A DNA stretch of 64,000 nucleotides from Bog-532 sp963833835 (GCA_963833835.1 CAWHZI010000016.1:372001-436000), one strand, 5' to 3'. Counted from the first letter of the stretch, positions 11,535 through 20,828 are shown. Numbers and translations are program-made. Notes: generated from the letters alone by a model not told the origin.

Positions 11535-12314
11535 ATGGGCGACTTCGTCCGCGTGGAGACCGAAGCGGGTATCGCGACCATCCGGCTGGACCGGCCGAAG
11601 ATGAACGCGCTCAACGGTCAGTTGCAGCGGGAGATCGGCGCGGCCGCGGCGCAGGTCAGCGCCGACCCGGAGACCCGCGCCGTCATCCTGTACGGCGGTG
11701 AGCGCATCTTCGCCGCGGGCGCCGACGTCAAGGAGATGTCCGAGGCCAGCCCGGCCGAGATCATGGACCTGGCCGCGGGCATCCAGGCCGCGTTCAAGGC
11801 GGTGGCGCACATCCCCAAGCCGGTCGTCGCCGCGATCACCGGCTACGCCCTGGGCGGCGGCCTGGAGCTGGCCCTGTGTGCGGACTTCCGGGTCCTGGGG
11901 GAGGGCGCCCAGGTCGGCCAGCCCGAGATCCTGCTCGGCATCATCCCCGGCGCGGGCGGCACCCAGCGGCTGCCCCGGCTGATCGGCGTGTCCAAGGCCA
12001 AGGACCTGGTGTACAGCGGCCGCTTCGTGAACGCCACCGAGGCACTGGCCATCGGCCTGGCCGACCTGGTGGTGCCGGACGCCGACGTCTACCAGGCCGC
12101 CAAGGGCCTGGCCGGTCGCTACGTGGCCGGCGCCCCGCTGGCCCTGCGCGCGGCCAAGCAGGCCATCGACGCGGGCCAGGACGTGGACCTCGACGACGGC
12201 CTGGAGATCGAGCGGCTGCACTTCACCGGCCTGTTCGCCACCGATGACGGTAAGACCGGCCTGCGCAGCTTCGTCGAGAACGGCCCCGGGAAGGCGACGT
12301 TCAGTGGCCGATGA
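11535..12314 (+). CDS. enoyl-CoA hydratase/isomerase (crotonase) family
   Basis: Crotonase-fold enzyme of 259 aa, probably hydrating 2-enoyl-CoAs. The oxyanion-hole motif AAGADVKEM and GGGLELALCADF are present. The two catalytic glutamates of true hydratases are conserved with their usual 20-residue spacing: E111 (LELAL) and E131 (QPEILLG), followed by PGAGGTQRLPRL. A perfect AGGAGG precedes the ATG. The gene overlaps the next one by 11 nt, so the unknown protein downstream is translationally coupled. Substrate cannot be inferred. Confidence 0.93.
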   Translation: MGDFVRVETEAGIATIRLDRPKMNALNGQLQREIGAAAAQVSADPETRAVILYGGERIFAAGADVKEMSEASPAEIMDLAAGIQAAFKAVAHIPKPVVAAITGYALGGGLELALCADFRVLGEGAQVGQPEILLGIIPGAGGTQRLPRLIGVSKAKDLVYSGRFVNATEALAIGLADLVVPDADVYQAAKGLAGRYVAGAPLALRAAKQAIDAGQDVDLDDGLEIERLHFTGLFATDDGKTGLRSFVENGPGKATFSGR

Positions 12315-12726
12315 ACTGACGCCCGCCGACCCGGGCCTCAACCTGGACATGGTGACCGCGGCGCTGCGAGCCGACAGCGCCGACGTGGCCATCTACGCCC
12401 AGGTGCTGACCGAGTCGCTGAGCGAGGCGCTGCCGCCCGGCACCGTGGTGGTGGAACGCGAGCGCTCGATGTCGGACCGGATGAAGGGCCGCCCCGGCCA
12501 GGTGTCCAAGATCGTGGTCCGGCTGGACGACCAGGTCATGACCCTGGCCGTGCAGCGGGGCCAGCCCGTGACCGAGATCTGCCGCGAGGTCCGCGGCGTG
12601 GTCCTGTCCCGGACCCCGGTCCCGCTGGCCGACTGGTACACCGCGCTGGCCAGCGCCCTGGTCACCCACGCCGAGCGCAACGCCGCCGCCGCCCAGGCCC
12701 TCCGCAAACTGGTCACCGGCACTTGA
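12304..12726 (+). CDS. conserved actinobacterial protein of unknown function
   Basis: I do not recognise a named family. The GTG at 12304 overlaps the end of the enoyl-CoA hydratase gene; a longer frame from 12244 reads through that gene and is less likely. The 140-aa product has no signal peptide or membrane segment. It alternates helical segments with a probable beta strand pair (TVVVERERSMSDRMK, then KIVVRLDDQVMTLAVQ) and ends in an Ala-rich helix. The overlap suggests a role tied to the upstream hydratase. Confidence 0.75.
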   Translation: MADELTPADPGLNLDMVTAALRADSADVAIYAQVLTESLSEALPPGTVVVERERSMSDRMKGRPGQVSKIVVRLDDQVMTLAVQRGQPVTEICREVRGVVLSRTPVPLADWYTALASALVTHAERNAAAAQALRKLVTGT

Positions 12727-12836
12727 CCCGCGCCCATCCTGGCCCCACCAACCCCGCAAGCCTCACCACCCCGGCCAGCGCCGCCGACCCCTCGAGCCCC
12801 ACCAAGCCCTCGAGTCTCACCAAGTCCTCGAGCCCC

Positions 12837-13617
12837 ATGCGGCACTCTTATCGCTCCGCCCTCGTCACCGGCGCGTCCAGCGGCATCGGGGCCAGCTGCG
12901 CCCGGGTGCTCGCGGCCAGCGGTTGCGCGCTGGTCCTGGTCGCCCGGCGCGAGGACCGCCTGCACGACCTGGCCGCCTCCCTGCGTGACCAGCACGGCGC
13001 AGAGGTCGAAGTGCTGCCCGCCGACCTGGCCTGCGACGACGGCCTGGCCGCCGTCGCCGCCCGCCTGACCGATGGTGAGCCGGTCGAACTGCTGGTCAAC
13101 AACGCCGCCCGGTCCGCTCGCGGCACGTTCGCGGAGCTGACCCCGGAGATCATCGACGCCCAGCTCCGCCTCAACGTGGGTGCGCTGACCCGGCTGGCTC
13201 ACGCCGCGGTGACCGGCATGCTGGCCCGCGGCTACGGCGGCATCCTCAACGTGTCCTCGATGGCGTCGCTCACGGCCTCCCCCGGCAGCGCGGTCTACGG
13301 CGCCACCAAGGCGTTCGTCACCTCGCTCACCGAGAGCCTGCACGCCGAACTGGCCGGCACCGATGTGCACGTCACCGCGCTGCTGCCCGGCTTCACGCGG
13401 ACCGAGTTCCACGCGGCCAACAACGTCGAGATCAGCTACCTGCCCAGGCTGGCCTGGCTCGACCCCGACGCCGTGGCCCGGGCCGGCCTCTGACGCGGTG
13501 GCCGCCGGCCGCCCGCTGGCCGTCCCCGGGGCCCAGTACAAGCTGGCCGCCGGTACCGTCCGCCTGCTGCCGCGCAGCCTCCTCCGCCACCTGGCTCACC
13601 GCTACCGCGACGTCTGA
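12837..13617 (+). CDS. SDR-family oxidoreductase, interrupted by a 1-nt frameshift near its 3' end
   Basis: Short-chain dehydrogenase. Seen: NAD(P)-binding VTGASSGIGASCARVL, LLVNNAARSARG, catalytic Ser in ILNVSSMASL, and YGATK (Tyr and Lys). Codons 1-218 are in one frame and end at TGA 13491. The missing C-terminus (DAVAAGRPLAVPGAQYKLAA, ending HRYRDV) follows at once in the +1 frame to 13617, giving about 259 aa, the normal family length. The junction reads CTC TGA C. The ATG at 12837 is chosen; about 110 nt of low-complexity sequence precede it. It may be an indel, a sequence error, or less likely a programmed +1 shift. Confidence 0.85.
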
Positions 13618-13742
13618 CCTCCCTGGGCCCACGGCTCCCATCAGCCTCAAGACGCCCAGACGTCTGCGCGAACACCCCTCTGAACTGCGGACTTGCAATT
13701 GTGATCGGGTTGTTTGCCTGAGCGCCGTACTCTGGTGTGGCG

Positions 13743-15806
13743 ATGGCCTCACAGGACCGAATACCGGAAAAGCTCGGGCCGTACCGTCTGCAGGACCGGC
13801 TCGGCGAAGGCGGCATGGGAGCGGTCTATCTCGCCCGTGACCGGGAACGCCGCCCGGTGGCCATCAAGGTGCTGCATTCGCGGGTGGCCGTGGAGCCGAC
13901 CGCGCGCCGCCGGCTGGCCCGTGAGGTGGAGGCCATGCGCCGGGTCCGCAGCCCGTTCGTGGCCGAGGTCATCGACGCCGACGTCGATCACAAGTTCCCT
14001 TACATCGTGACCCGGTACGTGCCGGGCGAGACGCTGGACGACACCGTCCGCGCGCAGGGCCCGCTGACCCCCGCCGCGCTGGAACGCCTGGCCAGCGGGC
14101 TGGCTCAGGCCCTGATGGCCATCCACGCGGCTGGGATCGTGCACCGCGACCTCAAGCCCGGCAACGTGATGCTGCACAACGGGAACCCGGTGGTCATCGA
14201 CTTCGGCATCGCCCAGTCCGCCGGCGATTCGACCCGGCTGACCCAGACCGGGATGTTCATGGGCACGCCCGGCTACCTGGCCCCCGAGGTCATCGAGGGC
14301 CAGCCGAGCAGTGCGGCGTCCGACGTGCACTCCTGGGGCGCCACGATGGCCTTCGCCGCCACCGGCCGCGCCCCGTTCGGCACCGGGTCGTTCGAGAACG
14401 TCTTCTACCGCATCGTGCAGGGGCAGGCCGACATCGGCGGCATCCCCGGCCCGCTGGCCCAGCTGGTGGCGGCCACGCTCAGCCGGGACCCGCGCCGCCG
14501 GCCCACCGCGAGCTGGCTGTCCGCTCAGGCCGCGACACCAGGCCTGGCCGCGGGCCCGCCCCTGCTGACCGGCGCGTCCCAGGCCGCCACCCTGGCCCCC
14601 GGCCAGGGAGCCAACGGGACCAACGGTGTCAACGGGGCTAACCACGGCTGGCACAGCGTGGCCTCGGTCAGCGGTGCCCCCGCCGTCGGCGCCCAGCCCG
14701 GTGCGGCCGCGGTCAACGGTGCGGGCGCGCTCAACGCGGCCGGGCTGCCCGGCCTAAACGCTGCTGGCCAGAACAGTGCTGCCCAGAACAGTGCTGGCCA
14801 GAACAGTGCCGGAGCCTACGCTGACAGCGCGGTCCACTACCCGGCCCCGCAGGCGCCGCTCGGCCAGAGTGCCCAGGTCGGCGGCCTGTCTCCGCAGGGC
14901 CTGAACACCGGCGTCCCCTACCAGGGCGGCGCCGGGGCCGCCCGGGCCATGCCCCCGCCGATCAGGCCAGGCGACTACGCCGACGTGCTCCCGCCCGTGC
15001 AGTATGCGCCGTCCCGAGTGGCCGCTCCCGCCGGGCGCGGGGCCGGGCCGGCGCCGTACAGTCCCGGGCCGTACGGACCGGGTGGACCCGGGTACCCGGG
15101 CGCCCCCGGCTACGGCAACGGTTACGACACCGCGGCCCGGCCAGACGCACCCCGTACCGCCGACAGCGCGTCCCGGGTCCAGTCACCGCCGTTCATGGGC
15201 CTGGCCCTGATGGTCGCGGCCATCGCGGTTACCGTGCTGCTCCCGGTGGCGGGGCTGATCGGCTCGGTGATCGTGATCACGCTGCTGCGCGCGGCCGATC
15301 GGGCCAGCAGCGCCCTCACCGTCCGGCGCTCGGCCCGCGGCCCCAGCGTCACCGACGTGTTCTTCGGCGTGCTGACCGCGCCGTGGGCCATCGTCCGCTC
15401 GGTGCTGACCACGGTCCTGGTCGCGCCGCTCGCGGCGGGAGTGGCCGCGGTCGCCTTCGTCGCGGCCATGGTCGCCACCTCGCCCGATTCGGTCCTGATG
15501 GCCAGCGGTTACGCGGCCGGGGCCGCGGTGGCGCTGTACGGCCTCGGGCCCGGCTCAGGCGGCCCGCGCCGCGAGGTGACCCGGATCGTCCGGGCCGTCG
15601 CCCGGAACCGGACCACCGCGATCATCGCCGCCCTGATCATCTACTGCCTGGCCGCGGCCATGGTGGCGGAAGCGCTGTCCCAGCCGCCGATCTACTGGCC
15701 GGACCTCAGCAGCTGGCTGCCGCACCTGCCGAACGTGAACACGACGCTGCACCTGCCGCACCTGAACCTGCCGCACTTCGGCGTCGGGCGGTCCCGCCTC
15801 GGCTGA
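13743..15806 (+). CDS. membrane-anchored serine/threonine protein kinase (PknB type)
   Basis: Hanks-type kinase. From the ATG at 13743 (687 aa; an in-frame GTG at 13737 would add two residues), the N-terminal ~265 residues hold GEGGMGAVYLARD (P-loop), VAIKVL (Lys), HRDLKPGNVML (catalytic loop), VIDFGIAQ (DFG) and YLAPEV. Then comes a linker of about 200 residues rich in Ala, Asn and Gly with a short repeat (QNSAGQNSA), then Pro/Tyr-rich sequence. About four or five hydrophobic segments follow (from SPPFMGLALMVAAIAVTV). The tail ends in LPHL-type repeats. No PASTA domain is present, so it is unlikely to sense muropeptides directly. The next gene, convergent, is an FHA protein and a plausible partner. 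Confidence 0.93.
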   Translation: MASQDRIPEKLGPYRLQDRLGEGGMGAVYLARDRERRPVAIKVLHSRVAVEPTARRRLAREVEAMRRVRSPFVAEVIDADVDHKFPYIVTRYVPGETLDDTVRAQGPLTPAALERLASGLAQALMAIHAAGIVHRDLKPGNVMLHNGNPVVIDFGIAQSAGDSTRLTQTGMFMGTPGYLAPEVIEGQPSSAASDVHSWGATMAFAATGRAPFGTGSFENVFYRIVQGQADIGGIPGPLAQLVAATLSRDPRRRPTASWLSAQAATPGLAAGPPLLTGASQAATLAPGQGANGTNGVNGANHGWHSVASVSGAPAVGAQPGAAAVNGAGALNAAGLPGLNAAGQNSAAQNSAGQNSAGAYADSAVHYPAPQAPLGQSAQVGGLSPQGLNTGVPYQGGAGAARAMPPPIRPGDYADVLPPVQYAPSRVAAPAGRGAGPAPYSPGPYGPGGPGYPGAPGYGNGYDTAARPDAPRTADSASRVQSPPFMGLALMVAAIAVTVLLPVAGLIGSVIVITLLRAADRASSALTVRRSARGPSVTDVFFGVLTAPWAIVRSVLTTVLVAPLAAGVAAVAFVAAMVATSPDSVLMASGYAAGAAVALYGLGPGSGGPRREVTRIVRAVARNRTTAIIAALIIYCLAAAMVAEALSQPPIYWPDLSSWLPHLPNVNTTLHLPHLNLPHFGVGRSRLG

Positions 15807-15808
15807 GG

Positions 15809-16459
15809 TCACCCCACGCGGCGGGGCACCTCGTGGTCGGCGGCCGGCCGCGCCGCCGGTACGTATCCGGCGATCCCGGGCTGGTCGGCTGGCCGGACCA
15901 GGCCCAGCGACACCACCTCGTTGGCCAGCCGGATGCGCCGGTTGAGGCCGCCGGAGATACGGAACTTCTGGTACAGCCGGAGCAGGTGCTGTTTGACCGC
16001 GGCCTCGGTCACCACCAGGTCCCCGGCGATCTCCCGCGCCGTCGCCGGGGCCACGAACGCATCGTCGGACAGCGCGGGGCGGCACAACGCGGCCAGCACG
16101 TCCAGTTCTCGCCGGGTCAGTTCGGGCACGGTGGGACGCCGCAGCTCGGATTCGGTCGGCAAGTCCTCGCTCGGCAGGCCGCCGACCCGGCACCGGGCCG
16201 CGCCGAAGGCCAGCACGTCTCCGTCCTCGAGCACCCGCCGGGCCACGGGCCGGCCGTTCACCCGGGTGCCGTTACGTGATAATCCCAGGTCGGCCACGTA
16301 GGCGTACGGCCCGCGCCGGATGATCTCGGCGTGCAGCAGCGACACGCTCGGATCGTCCAGCCGGACGTCCACCGCGCTGCCCCGGCCGACGGTCGTCACC
16401 TCATCAGCGAGGGGGACGAGCTCACCGCCGTCCTCGACGCGAATGTAAGGCGTATCCAT
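15809..16459 (-). CDS. FHA domain protein with C-terminal helix-turn-helix
   Basis: The 216-aa cytosolic protein has an N-terminal FHA domain: VTTVGRGSAVDVRLDDPSVS, LLHAEI, LSRNGTRVNG. A C-terminal region contains TRRELDVLAALCRP and TEAAVKQHLLRLYQKFRI, which resembles a LuxR/SARP-like winged HTH. FHA domains bind phosphothreonine, so this looks like a transcription factor switched by a Ser/Thr kinase. The kinase gene ends 2 nt away in convergent orientation. A good Shine-Dalgarno (GGGAGGAA) precedes the ATG at 16459. Target genes are unknown. Confidence 0.85.
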   Translation of the reverse strand: MDTPYIRVEDGGELVPLADEVTTVGRGSAVDVRLDDPSVSLLHAEIIRRGPYAYVADLGLSRNGTRVNGRPVARRVLEDGDVLAFGAARCRVGGLPSEDLPTESELRRPTVPELTRRELDVLAALCRPALSDDAFVAPATAREIAGDLVVTEAAVKQHLLRLYQKFRISGGLNRRIRLANEVVSLGLVRPADQPGIAGYVPAARPAADHEVPRRVG

Positions 16460-16857
16460 AATGGTTCCTCCCGCCTATCGGAGCCGTGAGCACTCCATCA
16501 CCTATTAGCTACCCGGTGCGCGCCAGCCGTACCGTCATTTCCGTACTGTCCGAGATCGGACGAGCACAGCCCGCCGCGCTGACGTTGATCTTTCGGATCC
16601 GCCGGTAAACTGCCGGGGAGTAGCCCGGGAGGCACGCGCATGGCGGACAAGCCAGCTCACAGCCTGGCTAGAGGGAGCGCGGCCGCGGCAACACGCCGCG
16701 GCGCCGGCGGCTTTTCCCGCAACTCCGTCGCACCGGGTTTTCCCGAGCGGATCCTGCGCCAGCGGCCCGCCTCCTACGCTTCCTGTGTGCACCCGATTCA
16801 GGCGCGGACGACGGTTCTGTTTGCCCTTGCCGGATCCCGCCCCCGGGCGGAACGGCG
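16460..16857. other. non-coding region between the FHA-HTH gene and the Pro-rich frame
   Basis: No convincing gene. The left part is the promoter side of the FHA-HTH gene. A hairpin of two GCCGCGGC arms (16682-16689, 16695-16702, loop AACAC) is followed by GCCGGCGGCTTTT, terminator-like on the plus strand. A short frame from 16640 has no recognisable content. Confidence 0.4.
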
Positions 16858-18140
16858 GTGAGGAGCGCGGAGGACACCCCAGCCCGCGGCTTCCCCCGCC
16901 CCGCCGATCCCGGCTACCCCGCTGACCCCGGCTACCCCGCTGACCCGGCCGATCCCACCGGCCCCCCGGCTGCCGACGGCCCCAGCGCCGCCCGCCCCCC
17001 GTGGCCCGACGCCCCCGCCGCCCCAGGCGAAACTGCTTTCCCTGGCGCCGCCCCGCGCCCCGTCCCGCCCACCTTCCGCACCGACGACACCGCGCGCCCA
17101 CCCTGGCCGGACGCCCCGCCCGCCCCCCAGCCGTTCAGCGCGCCCGCCCGCGACCCGCGCCCGGCACAGCCCCCGTTCCCCGGCGACCCGTCCCGCCCCG
17201 CCTTCCCTGACGCCGCGCGCCCAACGTTCCCCGGCGACTCGGCCCGGCCGGCGTTTCCTGGCGACCAGGCCCAGACGGCGTTCCCCGGTGACACCGCCGC
17301 GCCTCCGCCCTGGCCCAGGGCTGGGACCGCCGGGGGAGCAGTGCCCAACGGGACTCGAGGGGCGGCCGGTCCCGACCGGACGCCGCCCGGCGCCCCGGAC
17401 TGGCCACCACAGGACTCGTCCATCCCAGCGCAACCACGTTTCATTCCCAACCCGGATTACGCGCCGCCACCCCCCGCCACCCCGCGCCCCGGCTACACAT
17501 CCGCCACCCAGCGCCCACAGCGCCCACAGCGCGCGCCGGCACCGCCCGCCACCCAGGCACCAGCGCCCCCCGCGCCCCCCCTGCCCCCCGCACGCCCCGC
17601 GACCGGTCCCCACCCAACCACCGCCCGCGCCCGCCACTGGCCCGTACCCCGCAGCCACGCCGGGTCCTGCCACCGGCCCGCGCCCGGCCACTGGCCCGTA
17701 CCCCGCAGCCACGCCGGGTCCTGCCACCGGCCCGCGCCCCGCCACTGGCCCCCGCCCCGCGCCGCCCGCCTCCTCCGGCCCCTACCCGGCCTCCGCCCAA
17801 GGCCCAGCGGCACCTCCATACGCTGCCCCCGCCGGGCCCTCCGGCACCGGCCCCACGCCGTACTCCGCTCCAGCCCCGTACGCCCCCCCGGCCCCGCCGC
17901 ACCCGGGCACCGGCCCGCGCCCCGCGACCGGCCCACACTCCGCGACCGGCCCGCGCCCCGCCAGCGCCCAGTACCCGGCCACCGGCCCGGCGCCGTACCC
18001 CGCGACCGCTCCGACCCCATCACCCAGCAACGCCCCGCCCTCTCAAACGCACCGTCACCTCCGCGCCCCCGTCATCCCCCGCGCCCCCGTCGGCACACAA
18101 GCGGACCGGCTCGGCCGCGACCACCAGCCGAGGGGCGACG
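16858..18140 (+). CDS. proline-rich low-complexity region upstream of DUF3017, frame changes twice
   Basis: The natural-looking Pro/Ala/Gly text moves between frames. About 16858-17625 in one frame has PGYPADPGYPADP and repeats such as RPAFPGD; about 17625-18040 in the next frame has an 18-residue tandem unit (ATGPYPAATPGPATGPRP); from about 18040 a third frame leads into DUF3017 (APPSSPAPPSAHKR). Read with two +1 corrections it forms one long disordered N-terminus fused to DUF3017. Either real indels have uncoupled it, or C-run errors exist. The start (GTG 16858) is uncertain. Confidence 0.45.
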
Positions 18141-18401
18141 GTGCTGGCCCAGGTGCCGTACGCGATCGTCCTGGCCTTCACCATCGGCGGTGTCCTGTGG
18201 GCCTGGAGTGGCGCGCACGCGGTGAGCGACGGGGCCGGGGTCGTGGGCGTCGCCCTGCTCGCGGCCGCGGCGGCCCGGCTCGGGCTCCCGCAGAGCGCGG
18301 TGGGGCTGCTGGCCAGCCGGCGGCGGTTCATTGACGTGCTGGCGCTCGGCATTCTCGGCGCCGGGCTGCTGGTGATCGCACTGGTTTTGCCGCCGACCTG
18401 A
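18141..18401 (+). CDS. DUF3017 small membrane protein
   Basis: Short hydrophobic protein of 86 aa if started at GTG 18141, which has GAGGGG a few nt upstream. The sequence shows VPYAIVLAFTIGGVLWAW and a second pair of hydrophobic stretches (VVGVALLAAAAARLGL, LALGILGAGLLVIALVL) around a basic loop (ASRRRFIDV), so three membrane segments are likely. In actinobacteria DUF3017 genes lie beside mdh, as here. The same frame is open further upstream into Pro-rich sequence, so the true protein may be longer. Function unknown. Confidence 0.8.
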   Translation: MLAQVPYAIVLAFTIGGVLWAWSGAHAVSDGAGVVGVALLAAAAARLGLPQSAVGLLASRRRFIDVLALGILGAGLLVIALVLPPT

Positions 18402-18502
18402 CCGTTGCGGCGCCCGTGGCCGGCCACCCGGACCACGGGCGTCAACGTCGGCCAGCCCAACGTCGGCCGACCCGGAACCGGCAGAGAAGGGACAGACCCA
18501 GC

Positions 18503-19498
18503 GTGTCCAGCATCGAGGTGACGGCCGGGCAGGACAATCCGGTGGCCCGCCGGGGCAAGGTGACCGTGGTCGGGGCCGGCTTCTACGGGTCGACCACGGC
18601 CCAACGGCTGGCCGAGTACGACATCTTCGACGAGGTCGTGCTGACCGACATCATCGAGGGCCGCCCGGAGGGCCTCGCGCTGGACCTGAACCAGTCGCGG
18701 CCGGTCGAGGGCTTCGAGACCAAGGTCACCGGCGTGACCACGGGGCCGGACGGCACGGGGTACGAGGCGGCCGCCGGTTCGGGCATCGTGATCATCACGG
18801 CCGGCCTGGCCCGCAAGCCGGGCATGAGCCGGATGGACCTGATCGAGACCAACGCGAAGATCGTCCGGAACGTGACCGAGAACGTGGTCGAGCACGCGCC
18901 CGACGCGGTCCTCATCGTGGTGTCGAACCCGCTGGACGAGATGACCGCGCTGACGGCCAAGGTGTCGGGTTTGCCCGCCCACCGGGTGCTGGGCCAGGCC
19001 GGGATGCTCGACACGGCCCGCTTCACCAGCTTCGTGGCCGGCAAACTCGGGGTTCCGGTCGGATCGGTGCGCACGCTGACGCTGGGCTCGCACGGCGACA
19101 CCATGGTGCCGGTGCCGTCCGCGTGCACGGTGGACGGCCGGCCGCTGACCGAGGTGATGGCGGCGGCGGACATCGAGGAGCTGGTCACCAGGACCCGCAA
19201 CGGCGGCGGCGAGGTCGTCGCCCTGCTCAAGACCGGGTCGGCCTACTACGCTCCTTCGGCCGCGGCGGCCCGGATGGCCCGCGCGGTGGCGCAGGACGCC
19301 GGGGCGGTGCTGCCGGTGTGCGCGTGGGTCGACGGCCAGTACGGGATCTCCGGCGTCTACCTGGGGGTCGAGGCGGAGATCGGCGCGGCCGGGGTCCGCC
19401 GGGTGGTCGAGCGCGACCTGACCGAGCCCGAACTGGCTGGCCTGCGCGCGGCGGCCGAGGCCGTGCGGGCCAAGCAGGCTGACGTAGCCAGCCTCTAG
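18503..19498 (+). CDS. mdh: malate dehydrogenase (LDH-like type)
   Basis: NAD-dependent malate/oxaloacetate interconversion in the TCA cycle. The product has 331 aa: Rossmann motif VVGAGFYGSTTAQRLAE, substrate Arg in KPGMSRMDL, VVSNPLDEMTAL and catalytic His in TLGSHGDTMVPVP. The sequence is of the LDH-like Mdh group rather than the long actinobacterial MalDH type. The GTG at 18503 has AGAAGGGA about 11 nt upstream; a longer frame from 18416 is basic, low-complexity and unlikely. DUF3017 precedes it. Confidence 0.95.
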   Translation: MSSIEVTAGQDNPVARRGKVTVVGAGFYGSTTAQRLAEYDIFDEVVLTDIIEGRPEGLALDLNQSRPVEGFETKVTGVTTGPDGTGYEAAAGSGIVIITAGLARKPGMSRMDLIETNAKIVRNVTENVVEHAPDAVLIVVSNPLDEMTALTAKVSGLPAHRVLGQAGMLDTARFTSFVAGKLGVPVGSVRTLTLGSHGDTMVPVPSACTVDGRPLTEVMAAADIEELVTRTRNGGGEVVALLKTGSAYYAPSAAAARMARAVAQDAGAVLPVCAWVDGQYGISGVYLGVEAEIGAAGVRRVVERDLTEPELAGLRAAAEAVRAKQADVASL

Positions 19499-19558
19499 CC
19501 GCCCAGGCCGGGCCAGCCAGCCGGCGCCCGGTACCGTCTCGGGAGCGCCCGGGACAGC

Positions 19559-20809
19559 TCAGGCGATCCCGAGACGGCGCAGGGCCAGCTCGGCGTAACA
19601 CGCGGCCCCGTCGGCCAGCACCGCATCGTCGAACACGGCCGCGGCCGAGTGGTTCGACGGCGCCGTGGCCGGGTCCCGGTCCAGCGGCACCGCGCCGACG
19701 GACAGGAACGCCCCCGGTACCTGCTGCAGCACGTAGGAGAAGTCCTCGGCCCCGGTCATCGGGAACGTCTTGAGTATCGACCGGGCCGCGCCGAACACGT
19801 CCGCCACGACCGCCCGCGCGAATTCCGCCTCGGCGGCGTCATTGACCGTTACCGGGTATTCGTCGACGTAGTGTGCGTCGGCTTCGACTCCATGCGCATC
19901 AGCAAGATCATTAATAATTTTAATGATGTTCTCACGGAGCCGGTCCCTGGCCGCCGCACTGTAGCTACGGGCCGTCCCGAGGAAAGCGGCTTCGTCTGGG
20001 ATCACGTTGTCGGTCGTGCCGGCGTGGAAGCTGCTGATCGTCACGACCACCGGGTCGAACACGTCGAACCGCCGCGTCACCATCGTCTGCAGCGCGGTCA
20101 CCATCGCGCACGCGGCGGTGATCGGGTCGGCGGCCAGGTGCGGCTGGGAGGCGTGCCCGCCGCGCCCGCGCACGGTGACCCGGATGATGTCGGCTGCGGC
20201 CAGCATCGGTCCCGGGCGGGTGGCGAACAGGCCGCACGGATACTGGGTGGACGAGACGTGCAGCGCGTACGCGGCGACCGGCCGCGGGCCGGCCGCGTCC
20301 AGCACGCCCTCGCCGATCATCACGTCCGCCCCGCGGTAGCCCTCTTCGCCGGGCTGGAACATGAAGATCACATCCCCGGGCAGCTCCGCCTGCCGGGTGC
20401 TGAGCAGCCGGGCCGCCCCGGCCAGCATGGCCGTGTGCAGGTCGTGCCCGCAGGCGTGCATCACGCCCTCGAAGCGGGAGGCGTAGGGCAGGCCGGTGGC
20501 CTCGGTGATCGGCAGCGCGTCCATGTCGCCGCGCAACAGCACCGACCGCCGCGCCCCATCACCCCGGCCGGCCTGCGCACTGGCGCCCGGGCCACTGCCC
20601 GGGCCGGCGCCTGCGCCGCCGCGGAGCACGGCCGTCACCGAGCTGAGCTTGCGCCCGGTGCTGACCTCCAGCGGCAGCCCGTCCAGGTAGTCCAGCACCT
20701 TGGCCTGGGTCAGCGGCAGCTCCAGGCCGATCTCCGGCTCCCGGTGGATGGCGTGCCGCAGCTCGGCCAGTTCCCCCGCGATCGCCGCCGCGTCCTCGCG
20801 CACCCCCAT
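19559..20809 (-). CDS. M20D-family amidohydrolase
   Basis: Zinc amidohydrolase of the hippurate/IAA-amino-acid hydrolase family, 416 aa. Metal-binding motifs: LLRGDMDALPI, HACGHDLHTAML and QPGEEGYRGADVM; also GGHASQPHLAADP of the dimerisation domain. I chose the ATG at 20809 (MGVREDAAAIAGEL); the frame runs to 20893, but that extension overlaps the next gene and looks non-coding. It is last in the gal cluster, 19 nt after the dimeric-barrel gene. A 21-nt AT palindrome lies inside (19907-19927), coding for part of IIKIIND. Paralogous to 42235-43524. Substrate unknown. Confidence 0.92.
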   Translation of the reverse strand: MGVREDAAAIAGELAELRHAIHREPEIGLELPLTQAKVLDYLDGLPLEVSTGRKLSSVTAVLRGGAGAGPGSGPGASAQAGRGDGARRSVLLRGDMDALPITEATGLPYASRFEGVMHACGHDLHTAMLAGAARLLSTRQAELPGDVIFMFQPGEEGYRGADVMIGEGVLDAAGPRPVAAYALHVSSTQYPCGLFATRPGPMLAAADIIRVTVRGRGGHASQPHLAADPITAACAMVTALQTMVTRRFDVFDPVVVTISSFHAGTTDNVIPDEAAFLGTARSYSAAARDRLRENIIKIINDLADAHGVEADAHYVDEYPVTVNDAAEAEFARAVVADVFGAARSILKTFPMTGAEDFSYVLQQVPGAFLSVGAVPLDRDPATAPSNHSAAAVFDDAVLADGAACYAELALRRLGIA

Positions 20810-20828
20810 CAACGGTTCCCCATTCGGC

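Noticed and set aside
16640..16861. 73-codon frame ahead of the Pro-rich region as an attenuator leader
   Set aside because: No run of a single amino acid matching a downstream pathway, and the hairpin inside the frame is not placed after it.
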